Assembly: GCF_040050925.1 (NCBI RefSeq)
Contig: NZ_CP157390.1
Location: forward strand, 2,604,001 to 2,668,000
DNA length: 64,000 nucleotides
DNA from: Leifsonia sp. NPDC080035
GTDB lineage: Bacteria; Actinomycetota; Actinomycetes; Actinomycetales; Microbacteriaceae
Direction of reading: 5' to 3'
Made by a program: the position numbers and the translations under genes. The notes beneath the pieces are model-generated. The model was not told the DNA's origin. It searched no databases and saw nothing but the letters and a program-made list of their open reading frames with translations. Shown in pieces: positions 57,507 through 64,000 of the stretch; positions within the stretch are counted from its first letter, which is position 1; each line of letters starts with the position of its first letter.

Positions 57507-57542
57507 ATCGACGGCGCTCCCGGATCTGGCGGTCGCTACCGG

Positions 57543-57761
57543 TCAGAGTGTCAGGTCGAGGGCGTCCACGACGGTGGTGATGGCCGGACTCGCCGCCTCC
57601 AGGAGCAGCGCGCCGCAGGCGAGGAACAGCACCGCAAGGCCGGTGCCCGAGGCGAGGAGCGCTGCACCGAGGCGCAGCATCGGCAGGTGCGGGCGGAGCC
57701 GGTCGGCGATGCCGGCGCGTGCGGGGGTGCTGAGGGAGGGGCGAAGGCTGAAGCTTGTCAT
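57543..57761 (-). CDS. small membrane protein, 72 residues
   Basis: ATG 57761 opens a frame with a Pro/Arg-rich start and one long hydrophobic segment (LGAALLASGTGLAVLFLACG, about 32-58). No clear ribosome-binding site or promoter was seen, and no family is recognised. Real but unremarkable, or a chance frame in GC-rich DNA. Confidence 0.35.
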   Translation of the reverse strand: MTSFSLRPSLSTPARAGIADRLRPHLPMLRLGAALLASGTGLAVLFLACGALLLEAASPAITTVVDALDLTL

Positions 57762-57906
57762 CTCGGTGGGGTCAGGGGTCGATCGGAGGAGGAACGTGCG
57801 GCGGCCGCCGCCGGGCCCTGGCGGCGGCCGCGATCGGCTCGTCGGCAGTGCTGCCGCCCGCATCATGCGGTCCGGCCTGCCACGGGAGCCGTGGTGGGTG
57901 CGTCGG

Positions 57907-58383
57907 TCAGGCGGTGACGGACTTCTGCGACGAGTCCGGCGCGGAGCCGACGCGGTGCGACGCGTCGACCCGGTGCGACGCGTCGGCCGCCGAGCCGACC
58001 GCGATCTTGCGCGGCTTGGCCCGCTCGGCGATCGGGATGACCACACTCAGCACGCCGCCGTCGTAGGTCGCGTCGATGCCGTCCGCGTCGACATCGTTGC
58101 CGATCGTGAACTGCCGGAGGTAGCTGCCGTGCGGGCGTTCCTGCACGAGCCAGCGCCGCTCATCCCGCTCGCCCGCGGAACGGTGCGCGCGGATGGTCAG
58201 CAGGTGGCCGTCCACGTCGACGTCGATCGATCCCGGGTCGACGCCCGGGAGGTCGGCGTTCAGGATGTAGCGGTCGCCATCCCGGATCAGGTCGATCGGC
58301 ATGGTGCGCGGCTGGTTGCTGGTGTCGAAGATGCTCTGTGCGATGCGATCCAGCTGGCTGAAAGGATCGAACGACATGGCCAT
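57907..58383 (-). CDS. Hsp20/alpha-crystallin small heat-shock protein
   Basis: A 158-residue holdase chaperone. The N-terminal arm begins SFDPFSQLDRIAQSIF; the alpha-crystallin domain spans about 25-125 (MPIDLIRDGDRYILNADLPGVDPGSIDVDVDG, then YDGGVLSVVIPIAE with the conserved G.L.V..P). The tail contains a short repeat DASHRV-DASHRV. GGAAGG precedes ATG 58383; ATG 58377 is an alternative. It is divergent from a MerR-type gene, the usual Hsp20 regulator arrangement in actinobacteria. Confidence 0.93.
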   Translation of the reverse strand: MAMSFDPFSQLDRIAQSIFDTSNQPRTMPIDLIRDGDRYILNADLPGVDPGSIDVDVDGHLLTIRAHRSAGERDERRWLVQERPHGSYLRQFTIGNDVDADGIDATYDGGVLSVVIPIAERAKPRKIAVGSAADASHRVDASHRVGSAPDSSQKSVTA

Positions 58384-58420
58384 ATCTGAACTTCCTTCCT
58401 GTCGAATGATGGATGCGTCT

Positions 58421-58470
58421 GCAGATAATCTGCATCGCGTACTACAGATTATGTACACCCAACGTTGACA
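58421..58470. promoter_or_regulatory. operator/promoter region between hsp20 and the MerR gene
   Basis: Palindrome GCAGATAATCTGC (58421-58433) and the wider inverted repeat ATAATCTG (58425-58432) / CAGATTAT (58445-58452). They lie just downstream of a minus-strand CATAAT (58454-58449 region) that could serve hsp20. TTGACA at 58465-58470 with 18 nt to CACACT (58489-58494), then 7 nt to ATG 58502, is the MerR promoter. The motif is unlike the CTTGAGT-type HspR site. Confidence 0.65.
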
Positions 58471-58501
58471 GGATGCAAGTCGGTCCCGCACACTTTTCAG
58501 C

Positions 58502-58783
58502 ATGGATCGACGCTCCGGAGCCACCCCCGTCTACAGCATCGCCGTCGCCGCGGAGCTGGCGGGGCTCGCCCCGGCGACGCTGCGGCTGTACGAGGAGAAG
58601 GGTCTGGTGACCCCGTCGCGCACGGACGGCGGCACGCGCAGGTACTCCGACGACGACATCGCGACGATCCAGGAGGTCGCCCGCCTGCAGGAGGACGGCG
58701 TCAACCTCGCCGGCGTCGGCCACGTGCTGCGCCTGCAGCACGAGAACGACGCGCTGCGTCGCCGGATCGACGAGACGGAATAG
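58502..58783 (+). CDS. MerR-family regulator, HspR-like
   Basis: A 93-residue protein that is essentially one winged helix plus a short coiled coil: YSIAVAAELAGLAPATLRLYEEKGLV, SRTDGGTRRYSDDDIATIQEVARLQEDGVNLAGV, ending LQHENDALRRRIDE. This is the HspR layout, a heat-shock repressor. Here it lies divergent from hsp20 rather than in a dnaK operon, so it probably controls hsp20. Leaderless ATG. Confidence 0.87.
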   Translation: MDRRSGATPVYSIAVAAELAGLAPATLRLYEEKGLVTPSRTDGGTRRYSDDDIATIQEVARLQEDGVNLAGVGHVLRLQHENDALRRRIDETE

Positions 58784-58825
58784 CCCGGGTCTCGGGCGTA
58801 GCGCGAACGGGGGCGGCGCGCGCGA

Positions 58826-58874
58826 TTGCGTTCCGATCGCGTTCGCGCTTAGTATCTGCTTTAACGATGAAGCA
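58826..58874 (+). promoter_or_regulatory. promoter and LacI-type operator of the sugar operon
   Basis: TTGCGT (58826-58831), 18 nt, TAGTAT (58850-58855). Overlapping the start site is TGCTTTAACGATGAAGCA (58857-58874), an 18-bp imperfect palindrome with a central CG, the form used by LacI-family repressors. No LacI gene is in the window. Confidence 0.6.
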
Positions 58875-58917
58875 TCGCATCCGAACATCGTCTGTCATCG
58901 CTCAAGGGAGAGTCCCC

Positions 58918-60174
58918 ATGCATTTCAAGAAACAGCTCGCCGCCGTCGCCGTCGTGGCTGCGGTCGGCCTCGTCGCCACCGGTTGCTCGGGTGGAGGCAC
59001 ATCGTCGAGCGGCCCGGTCGAACTGACCGTCTGGACCGGCTTCACCGGCGGCGACGCCCCCGGCTACGAGCAGATCGTCAAGGACTTCAACGCCTCGCAG
59101 AAGCACATCACGGTGACCATGTCGGCCGAGCCGTGGGACACCATCCAGCAGAAGCTGCCCTCCGCGTGGATGACCGGGCAGGGGCCGGACATCGCGGCCC
59201 CGTCGTCCGATCCGAACGTGATCGCGCAGTACGTCAAGACGAAGTCGGTGCTGCCGATCACCCTCACCGGCGACGGGGACGCGAAGATCAACAGCAGCGA
59301 GTTCGCTCCGGCCCTCGTCGACGAGTTCACCTACGACAAGAAGCTCTACGCGGTGCCCGCGAACTTCGCGACGCTCAGCCTCTACTACAACAAGAAGCTG
59401 TTCACCGCGGCCGGGGTGACACCGCCGAAGACCGTCGCCGAGCTGCAGGACGCGGCGAAGAAGCTGACCAAGAACGGCACCTACGGTCTGGTCCTCGCCG
59501 ACAACAACACCATCCAGATGTGGCCGGTGCTGCAGTGGCTCTCCGGCGGCGACATCGTGGACCAGAAGAACTGCAGCGTCCTCTCCACCAGCGCCGGCCG
59601 GGACAGCCTCCAGCCGTGGGTGGACCTGGTCAGCAAGGACAAGATCTCGCCCGTCGGTCTCACCGGCGCCGAGGCCGACGCCCTGTTCTCCGCGGGCAAG
59701 GCCGCGATGGAGATCAACGGCCCGTGGGCCGCGCCCGGCTACAAGAAGGCGGGCATCGATCTCGGCATCGTGACCGTGCCGGTGGACGTCGACGGCAAGC
59801 CCGTCACCCTCGGCTCGACCGCGCCGCTGGCCATCTCGGCCAAGACGAAGCACCCGCAGGAGGCGCAGCAGTTCCTCGCCTACTGGACAGGGAAGACCGC
59901 GCAGAAGAAGTTCTCGCTCTCCACCGGCTTCCCGTCCCTGCGGACCGATCTGACGGACGACCCCGAGCTGAAGGCCGACCCGGTGGTCTCGGTGTTCTCG
60001 TCGCAGGCGCCGACCTCCCGGCTCTACCTGCCCCAGGTGCCCAACGCCACGCAGGTCGACTCGGACGCCTACGTCCCCATGATCGGCAGCCTCACCCGCG
60101 GCACCTCGCTGAACGACGGCGCCGACACGGCGACGAAGAAGATCGACGAGCTCACGGGCTGCTCCGCCAAATGA
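58918..60174 (+). CDS. sugar ABC transporter substrate-binding lipoprotein
   Basis: A 418-residue extracellular solute-binding protein, family 1 (CUT1). The lipoprotein signal ends with lipobox VATGCSGG, so Cys24 or so is lipidated. The mature part follows the maltose-binding fold: LTVWTGFTGGDAPGYEQIVKDFN, GQGPDIAAPSSDPNVIAQY, VPANFATLSLYYNKKLF, AAMEINGPWAAPGYKKAG. The linked glycosidases point to a beta-glucoside or beta-galactoside oligomer. AAGGGAG precedes ATG 58918. It overlaps the first permease by 4 nt. Confidence 0.92.
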   Translation: MHFKKQLAAVAVVAAVGLVATGCSGGGTSSSGPVELTVWTGFTGGDAPGYEQIVKDFNASQKHITVTMSAEPWDTIQQKLPSAWMTGQGPDIAAPSSDPNVIAQYVKTKSVLPITLTGDGDAKINSSEFAPALVDEFTYDKKLYAVPANFATLSLYYNKKLFTAAGVTPPKTVAELQDAAKKLTKNGTYGLVLADNNTIQMWPVLQWLSGGDIVDQKNCSVLSTSAGRDSLQPWVDLVSKDKISPVGLTGAEADALFSAGKAAMEINGPWAAPGYKKAGIDLGIVTVPVDVDGKPVTLGSTAPLAISAKTKHPQEAQQFLAYWTGKTAQKKFSLSTGFPSLRTDLTDDPELKADPVVSVFSSQAPTSRLYLPQVPNATQVDSDAYVPMIGSLTRGTSLNDGADTATKKIDELTGCSAK

Positions 60175-61115
60175 CCGTACTGACGAAGGTCCGGGAGCCG
60201 CACGGCGGCTCCCGGACCGGGGTCCAGCGCCAGGAGCGCGGCCGCCGCCGTCGCTTCCGGCTCACCCCTGCACTCCTGTTCCTCGCCCCCAGCTTCCTCA
60301 TCCTCGGGGTGTTCGTCCTCTGGCCGATCCTCGTCTCGTTCTGGTACAGCCTCCACGACTGGACGATCGGCGCCGACGTGCAGCCGTTCGTCGGCCTCGG
60401 CAACTACATCGCGCTCGCGCAGAACCCGCAGTTCTGGGGCGCGCTGCTGCACACGGTGCTGATCACCGTGGTCTCGGTCGCCGGCATCGTCGTGCTCGGC
60501 CTGGCGCTCGCCCTCGCGCTCGCCAAGGACGGCCTCGGCACCCGGATGATCCGGTCCGCCTTCTTCTTCCCGACGGTGGTGTCGCTGACCTCCATCGGCC
60601 TGGTCTGGCGGTTCCTGCTCGACCCCGAGCTCGGTGTCGTCGGCGCGATCACCTCGGCGCTCGGCCTCGGCAACGTCGGGTTCCTGCAGTCGCCGCAGCT
60701 GGCGCTGCCGACGATCATCTTCGTGAACATCTGGAAGAACGCCGGCTTCGTCATGATCATCCTCATCGCGGGGCTCAAGGGCATCCCCGGCGAGCGCTAC
60801 GAGGCCGCGCGTCTCGACGGAGCCGGATCGTGGGCGCTGCTGCGCTACGTCACGCTGCCGGCGCTGCGGCCGACGCTGCTGTTCGGCACGCTCATCATGA
60901 CCATCCAGTCGTTCCAGCTCTTCGACCTGGTCTACGTGATGACCGGGGGAGGACCGCTGTTCTCCACCGACACCCTGGTCACGCTGCTGTTCCGCGAAGG
61001 ATTCGTGAACTTCCACACCGGATACGCGGCGGCCATCTCCTGGGTGCTGTTCCTGGTGATCGTCGTGATCTCCGCCCTCCAACTCAGAATCTTCAGGTAC
61101 AACGATGTCGACTGA
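60171..61115 (+). CDS. sugar ABC transporter permease 1 (MalF-like)
   Basis: A 314-residue permease with six membrane helices after a basic N-terminus of 30 residues. The EAA loop that docks the ATPase is YEAARLDGAGSWALLRYVTLPALRPT (EAA---G---------I-LP form). It pairs with the next gene. No ATPase gene is in the visible part, so a shared MsiK-type ATPase is likely, as is usual for actinobacterial CUT1 systems. Confidence 0.92.
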   Translation: MTVLTKVREPHGGSRTGVQRQERGRRRRFRLTPALLFLAPSFLILGVFVLWPILVSFWYSLHDWTIGADVQPFVGLGNYIALAQNPQFWGALLHTVLITVVSVAGIVVLGLALALALAKDGLGTRMIRSAFFFPTVVSLTSIGLVWRFLLDPELGVVGAITSALGLGNVGFLQSPQLALPTIIFVNIWKNAGFVMIILIAGLKGIPGERYEAARLDGAGSWALLRYVTLPALRPTLLFGTLIMTIQSFQLFDLVYVMTGGGPLFSTDTLVTLLFREGFVNFHTGYAAAISWVLFLVIVVISALQLRIFRYNDVD

Positions 61116-61977
61116 CGCACTCCGCCGGCCAACGCGCCGGGCCGCCGCCCGACGGGAGGGCGCGTCCACCGCCACGACGGTCTCCAAATGGGTCTTCGTC
61201 GGCGTCGGGCTCGTCTTCGCCCTCGTGCCGTTCATCTGGATGCTGTCGACGTCGTTCCGCACGGAGCGCGATCTGTTCGGCAACCCCGCGAGCCTCCTCC
61301 CGACCGAGTGGACGCTGCACGGCTATCAGGGGATCTGGGAGCAGCTGCCGTTCCTTCTGCTGGTGTTCAACACGATCGTGTTCGCCGGCATCACGACGGT
61401 GCTCACGCTGCTGTTCGACTCGATGTGCGCGTACGCGCTCGCCCGGATCGACTTCCGCGGCAGAACGCTCGCGTTCTGGCTCGTGCTGGTCACGCTGATG
61501 GTGCCGTTCCAGGTGACCCTCATCCCGGTCTTCGTCGAGCTGTTCCACCTGCAGTGGCTGAACACCTACCAGGGCCTGATCATCCCGCGGGCGACCAGCG
61601 CGTTCGGAATCTTCCTCTTCCGGCAGTTCTTCGTCTCGATCCCACGGGAGCTGGACGAGGCGGCCCGCATCGACGGCGCCGGGCACTTCCGCATCTACTG
61701 GAAGATCATCCTGCCGCTGGCCAAACCGGCGATCGCGACGGTGGCCGTCCTCAACTTCACCGCTCTCTGGAACGACCTGCTCTGGCCGCTCGTGGTCACG
61801 AGCACCCCGGAGATGCGGACGCTTCCCGCGGGGCTCGCCTTGTTCGGCGGCCAGCACGTGACCGACCATGCGGTGCTGATGGCCGGAGCGGTGATCTCGC
61901 TCCTGCCCATCGCGATCGCGTTCTTCCTCGCCCAGCGATACTTCGTCGCGGGCGTCGCAACGACAGGACTCAAGTGA
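61105..61977 (+). CDS. sugar ABC transporter permease 2 (MalG-like)
   Basis: A 290-residue permease, six helices, with the EAA loop LDEAARIDGAGHFRIYWKIILPLAKPA and the typical MalG C-terminal TLPAGLALF...AVISLLPIAIAFFLAQRYFVAG. It overlaps permease 1 by 11 nt and the glycosidase by 4 nt (GTGA). Confidence 0.92.
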   Translation: MSTDALRRPTRRAAARREGASTATTVSKWVFVGVGLVFALVPFIWMLSTSFRTERDLFGNPASLLPTEWTLHGYQGIWEQLPFLLLVFNTIVFAGITTVLTLLFDSMCAYALARIDFRGRTLAFWLVLVTLMVPFQVTLIPVFVELFHLQWLNTYQGLIIPRATSAFGIFLFRQFFVSIPRELDEAARIDGAGHFRIYWKIILPLAKPAIATVAVLNFTALWNDLLWPLVVTSTPEMRTLPAGLALFGGQHVTDHAVLMAGAVISLLPIAIAFFLAQRYFVAGVATTGLK

Positions 61978-63311
61978 CCAGACACATCGACGGATTCCCC
62001 CACGACCGCCTGCGCTGGCTGATCGGCATCGAGGACACCTGCGTCTACCCGGCGCCGGGCTCGACCATGGGACCGCTGAACGAGTTCGAGCTCACCGCGC
62101 ACGACGCGCACTGGCGCGAGGACATCCAGACGGCGGCCGCGCTGGGCGCGACCGGCCTGCGCTACGGCGTCAGCTGGCCGCTCGTGCACGTGGCGCCCGG
62201 CCGCTTCGACTGGAGCAGGCTCGACGAGCGCATCGGATACGCCGTGCAGGAGCTGGGCCTCACCGTGATCGCCGATCTCGTGCACTACGGAACGCCGACC
62301 TGGCTGCCCGGCTCCTTCGTCGACCCGGGTTTCCCGCAGGCTCTGGAGGAGTTCACCGCCGCCTTCGCCGAACGCTATCGCGGACTGGTCGACCACATCA
62401 CCCCGCTCAACGAACCGCTGACGACGGCCTCCTTCTGCGGCCTGCGCGGCGTCTGGCCGCCGGCGCTCACCGGGTGGACGGGCTGGACGGCGGTGGTGCT
62501 CGGCATCGCCGACGGCGTCCAGCGCTCGATCGCCGCCGCGCGCAGAGCGAACCCGGACGCGGTGATCGTGCACGTGGAGGCGTCGACGATCTACGAGACG
62601 ACCGACGACGCGCTCGCCGCGGAGGTCGAGCTGCTGCGCTCGCTCGCGACGCTGCCCACCGACCTCGTGCTCGGGCGCGTGGACGAACGGCATCCGCAGC
62701 ACGGCTGGCTGCTCGAGCACGGGGCGCCCGCCGAGCAGCTCGCGGGGCTGACCGCCGGCGCCGCCGAGGTGGACCTGATGGGGGTCAACTACTACCCGGA
62801 TCTCACCCCGCGCATCCTGGAGCGTGCCGGCGGCACCGTGCGGCAGGTGACGGCGAACCGCTGGGCGGAGGGCCTCGACGCCGTGCTCCGCGCCTGGGGG
62901 GAGCGCTACGGGATGCCGATGCTGGTCACCGAGACGAGCATCGAAGGTCCGGAGCAGGTCCGCCGGGACTGGGTGGATGCCGCCACCGCGACGGTCCGCC
63001 GGCTGCACGCCGACGGGATGGACGTGCGCGGCCTCACCTGGTGGCCGCTGCTCGACTTCGTGGACTGGTCGTTCGCGTCGGGCGGCAGGAACGTGGAGGA
63101 GTTCGTGCTCGATCCGGAGACATCCAGCGACGCGACGGCGGAGACGTTCGCCGACACCGGGCGCGGCCTGACCCCCTTCTTCCGAAGAATGGGACTGATC
63201 GAGCTGACCGAGGAGCCGGACGGATCCCTCAGCCGCACCGCGACCGCGGCTGCGGGAGCCTTCCCGCGCGACGCGAGCACGGTTCCGACCCCGACGACGG
63301 GGGAGGTCTAG
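61974..63311 (+). CDS. GH1-like beta-glycosidase
   Basis: A 445-residue TIM-barrel glycosidase. The acid/base Glu147 is in TPLNEPL (NEP motif) and the likely nucleophile Glu320 in LVTETSIEG, where GH1 enzymes usually have I/V-T-E-N-G. GATGLRYGVSWPLVHVAPGRFDW matches the FRFSISWPRV.P.G segment. The length is typical but divergence suggests a distinct subfamily. Being inside the ABC operon, it should split imported oligosaccharides in the cytoplasm. Confidence 0.8.
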   Translation: MTRHIDGFPHDRLRWLIGIEDTCVYPAPGSTMGPLNEFELTAHDAHWREDIQTAAALGATGLRYGVSWPLVHVAPGRFDWSRLDERIGYAVQELGLTVIADLVHYGTPTWLPGSFVDPGFPQALEEFTAAFAERYRGLVDHITPLNEPLTTASFCGLRGVWPPALTGWTGWTAVVLGIADGVQRSIAAARRANPDAVIVHVEASTIYETTDDALAAEVELLRSLATLPTDLVLGRVDERHPQHGWLLEHGAPAEQLAGLTAGAAEVDLMGVNYYPDLTPRILERAGGTVRQVTANRWAEGLDAVLRAWGERYGMPMLVTETSIEGPEQVRRDWVDAATATVRRLHADGMDVRGLTWWPLLDFVDWSFASGGRNVEEFVLDPETSSDATAETFADTGRGLTPFFRRMGLIELTEEPDGSLSRTATAAAGAFPRDASTVPTPTTGEV

Positions 63312-64000
63312 ATGAGCGAGCGCACCCTGCCACGGGCGAGCGGTCTCGACGTCGCGCGGCCCCGGCCGCAGCTGCTGCGCATCCACTGGGCGGAGCTCGA
63401 CGGGACGTGGGGCTTCGCGCACGACGACCTGGAGGTCGGTGAGCGCGAGGGCTGGTACCGGCCGGAGCACCGGCTGCCCGGCGCCATCACGGTGCCGTTC
63501 CCTCCGGAGAGCGCGGCGTCCGGCGTCGCCGACGACCGTTTCCACGACGTGGTCTGGTATCAGCGCGAGATCCCCTGGGAGACCGTGCGGGAGGCCGGGC
63601 TGTCCGAGGAGCGCCCGCGGCTGCACCTGCGCTTCGGCGCCGTCGACTACCGCGCGCGGGTCTGGGTCGGCGGCCGGCTCGTCGGCGAGCACGAGGGCGG
63701 CCACGTGCCGTTCGGCTTCGACATCACGGACGCGGTCGTCCCCGGAGAGCCCGTGCATGTCGCCGTCCGCGCGGAGGACCGTGCGGCGGACGTCGAGCAG
63801 CCGCGCGGAAAACAGGACTGGCAGGAGGACGCGCACGTCATCTGGTATCGCCGGACGACTGGGATCTGGCAGCCGGTCTGGCTGGAGGCAACGCCGGAGC
63901 AGCACGTCGAAGGCGTGCACTTCACGGCCGAGATCGAGCGCGGGGCGGTCTCGTACGAGATCTCCCTGAGCAGGCCGCCGGCGTCGGGAACGCGCTGCCG
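63312..64000 (+). CDS. glycoside hydrolase family 2, N-terminal part (cut by right edge)
   Basis: The frame starts at ATG 63312, next to the preceding stop, and is open to the end of the window (229 codons). It shows the GH2 sugar-binding jelly roll: FHDVVWYQREIPWE, LHLRFGAVDYRARVWVGGRLVGEHEGGHVPFGFDIT, then KQDWQEDAHVIWYRRTTGIWQPVWLE, as in beta-galactosidases and beta-glucuronidases. The catalytic domain is outside. Last visible gene of the sugar operon. Confidence 0.88.
   Translation, partial: MSERTLPRASGLDVARPRPQLLRIHWAELDGTWGFAHDDLEVGEREGWYRPEHRLPGAITVPFPPESAASGVADDRFHDVVWYQREIPWETVREAGLSEERPRLHLRFGAVDYRARVWVGGRLVGEHEGGHVPFGFDITDAVVPGEPVHVAVRAEDRAADVEQPRGKQDWQEDAHVIWYRRTTGIWQPVWLEATPEQHVEGVHFTAEIERGAVSYEISLSRPPASGTRC

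Noticed and set aside
58465..58917. N-terminal extension of the sugar-binding lipoprotein frame
   Set aside because: It overlaps the MerR gene in another frame; the lipoprotein signal peptide starts at ATG 58918 with AAGGGAG.

Overview
The window is GC-rich (roughly 70 % by eye), about 90 % coding, with many GTG starts, 4-bp ATGA/GTGA start-stop overlaps and an actinobacterial gene order (infC-rpmI-rplT-trmH-pheS-pheT; argCJBDF-argH; tyrS-tlyA-nadK-recN-pyrG-nudix-xerD-parA-scpA-scpB-rluB-tyrA-cmk-der). I infer an Actinomycetota chromosome, most likely Microbacteriaceae (Leifsonia-like). No phage, insertion sequence, CRISPR array or rRNA gene was seen. Many genes start 6-8 nt after a TANNNT -10 box, as expected for leaderless transcripts.

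Layout. 1-12.2 kb: small metabolic and transport genes (MFS transporter cut by the left edge, phosphoribosyltransferase, ung, acetyltransferase, an EXPERA/sigma-2-receptor-like membrane protein, SMR efflux, a YtrA-type GntR/ABC operon, amidase, PLP decarboxylase, gamma-glutamyltransferase, YjbR-like protein, DUF1844). 12.2-20.3 kb: translation block, with infC starting at ATC, interrupted by a small secreted protein and an ArsR/SRPBCC pair. 20.3-27.3 kb: arginine operon argC-J-B-D-F-H with no argR or argG; it is preceded by a leaderless 18-residue peptide with seven arginines, which looks like an arginine attenuator. 27.3-30.1 kb: DNA glycosylase, lone prepilin peptidase, and a SatD-like gene with its membrane partner, controlled by three evenly spaced palindromes. 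30.1-46 kb: the conserved housekeeping run from tyrS to der.

46-52 kb: a divergent adenosylhomocysteinase-like gene with a leaderless upstream peptide, a cellulose/chitin-synthase-like GT2 enzyme translationally coupled to a membrane-anchored GH18 protein with two chitin-binding-type repeats, and tRNA-Pro(GGG). 52-55 kb, directly after the tRNA, has visibly lower GC and is accessory: a probable broken gene, small membrane proteins and two tandem secreted paralogues. 55-58.8 kb: small regulatory modules (TetR/DUF4386 with two operators, a double peptidoglycan-binding protein, a small gene behind a LexA-type box, Hsp20/MerR). 58.8-64 kb: a CUT1 sugar ABC operon with GH1-like and GH2 glycosidases, the last cut by the right edge.

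The observations most worth following are the arginine leader, the three-operator SatD array, the 20-bp triple repeats found in two intergenic gaps, the dispersed terminator hairpin with identical outer arms, the GT2/GH18 polysaccharide pair, and the low-GC segment next to tRNA-Pro. Function calls rest on reading the translated sequence from memory of the families; no search was run.
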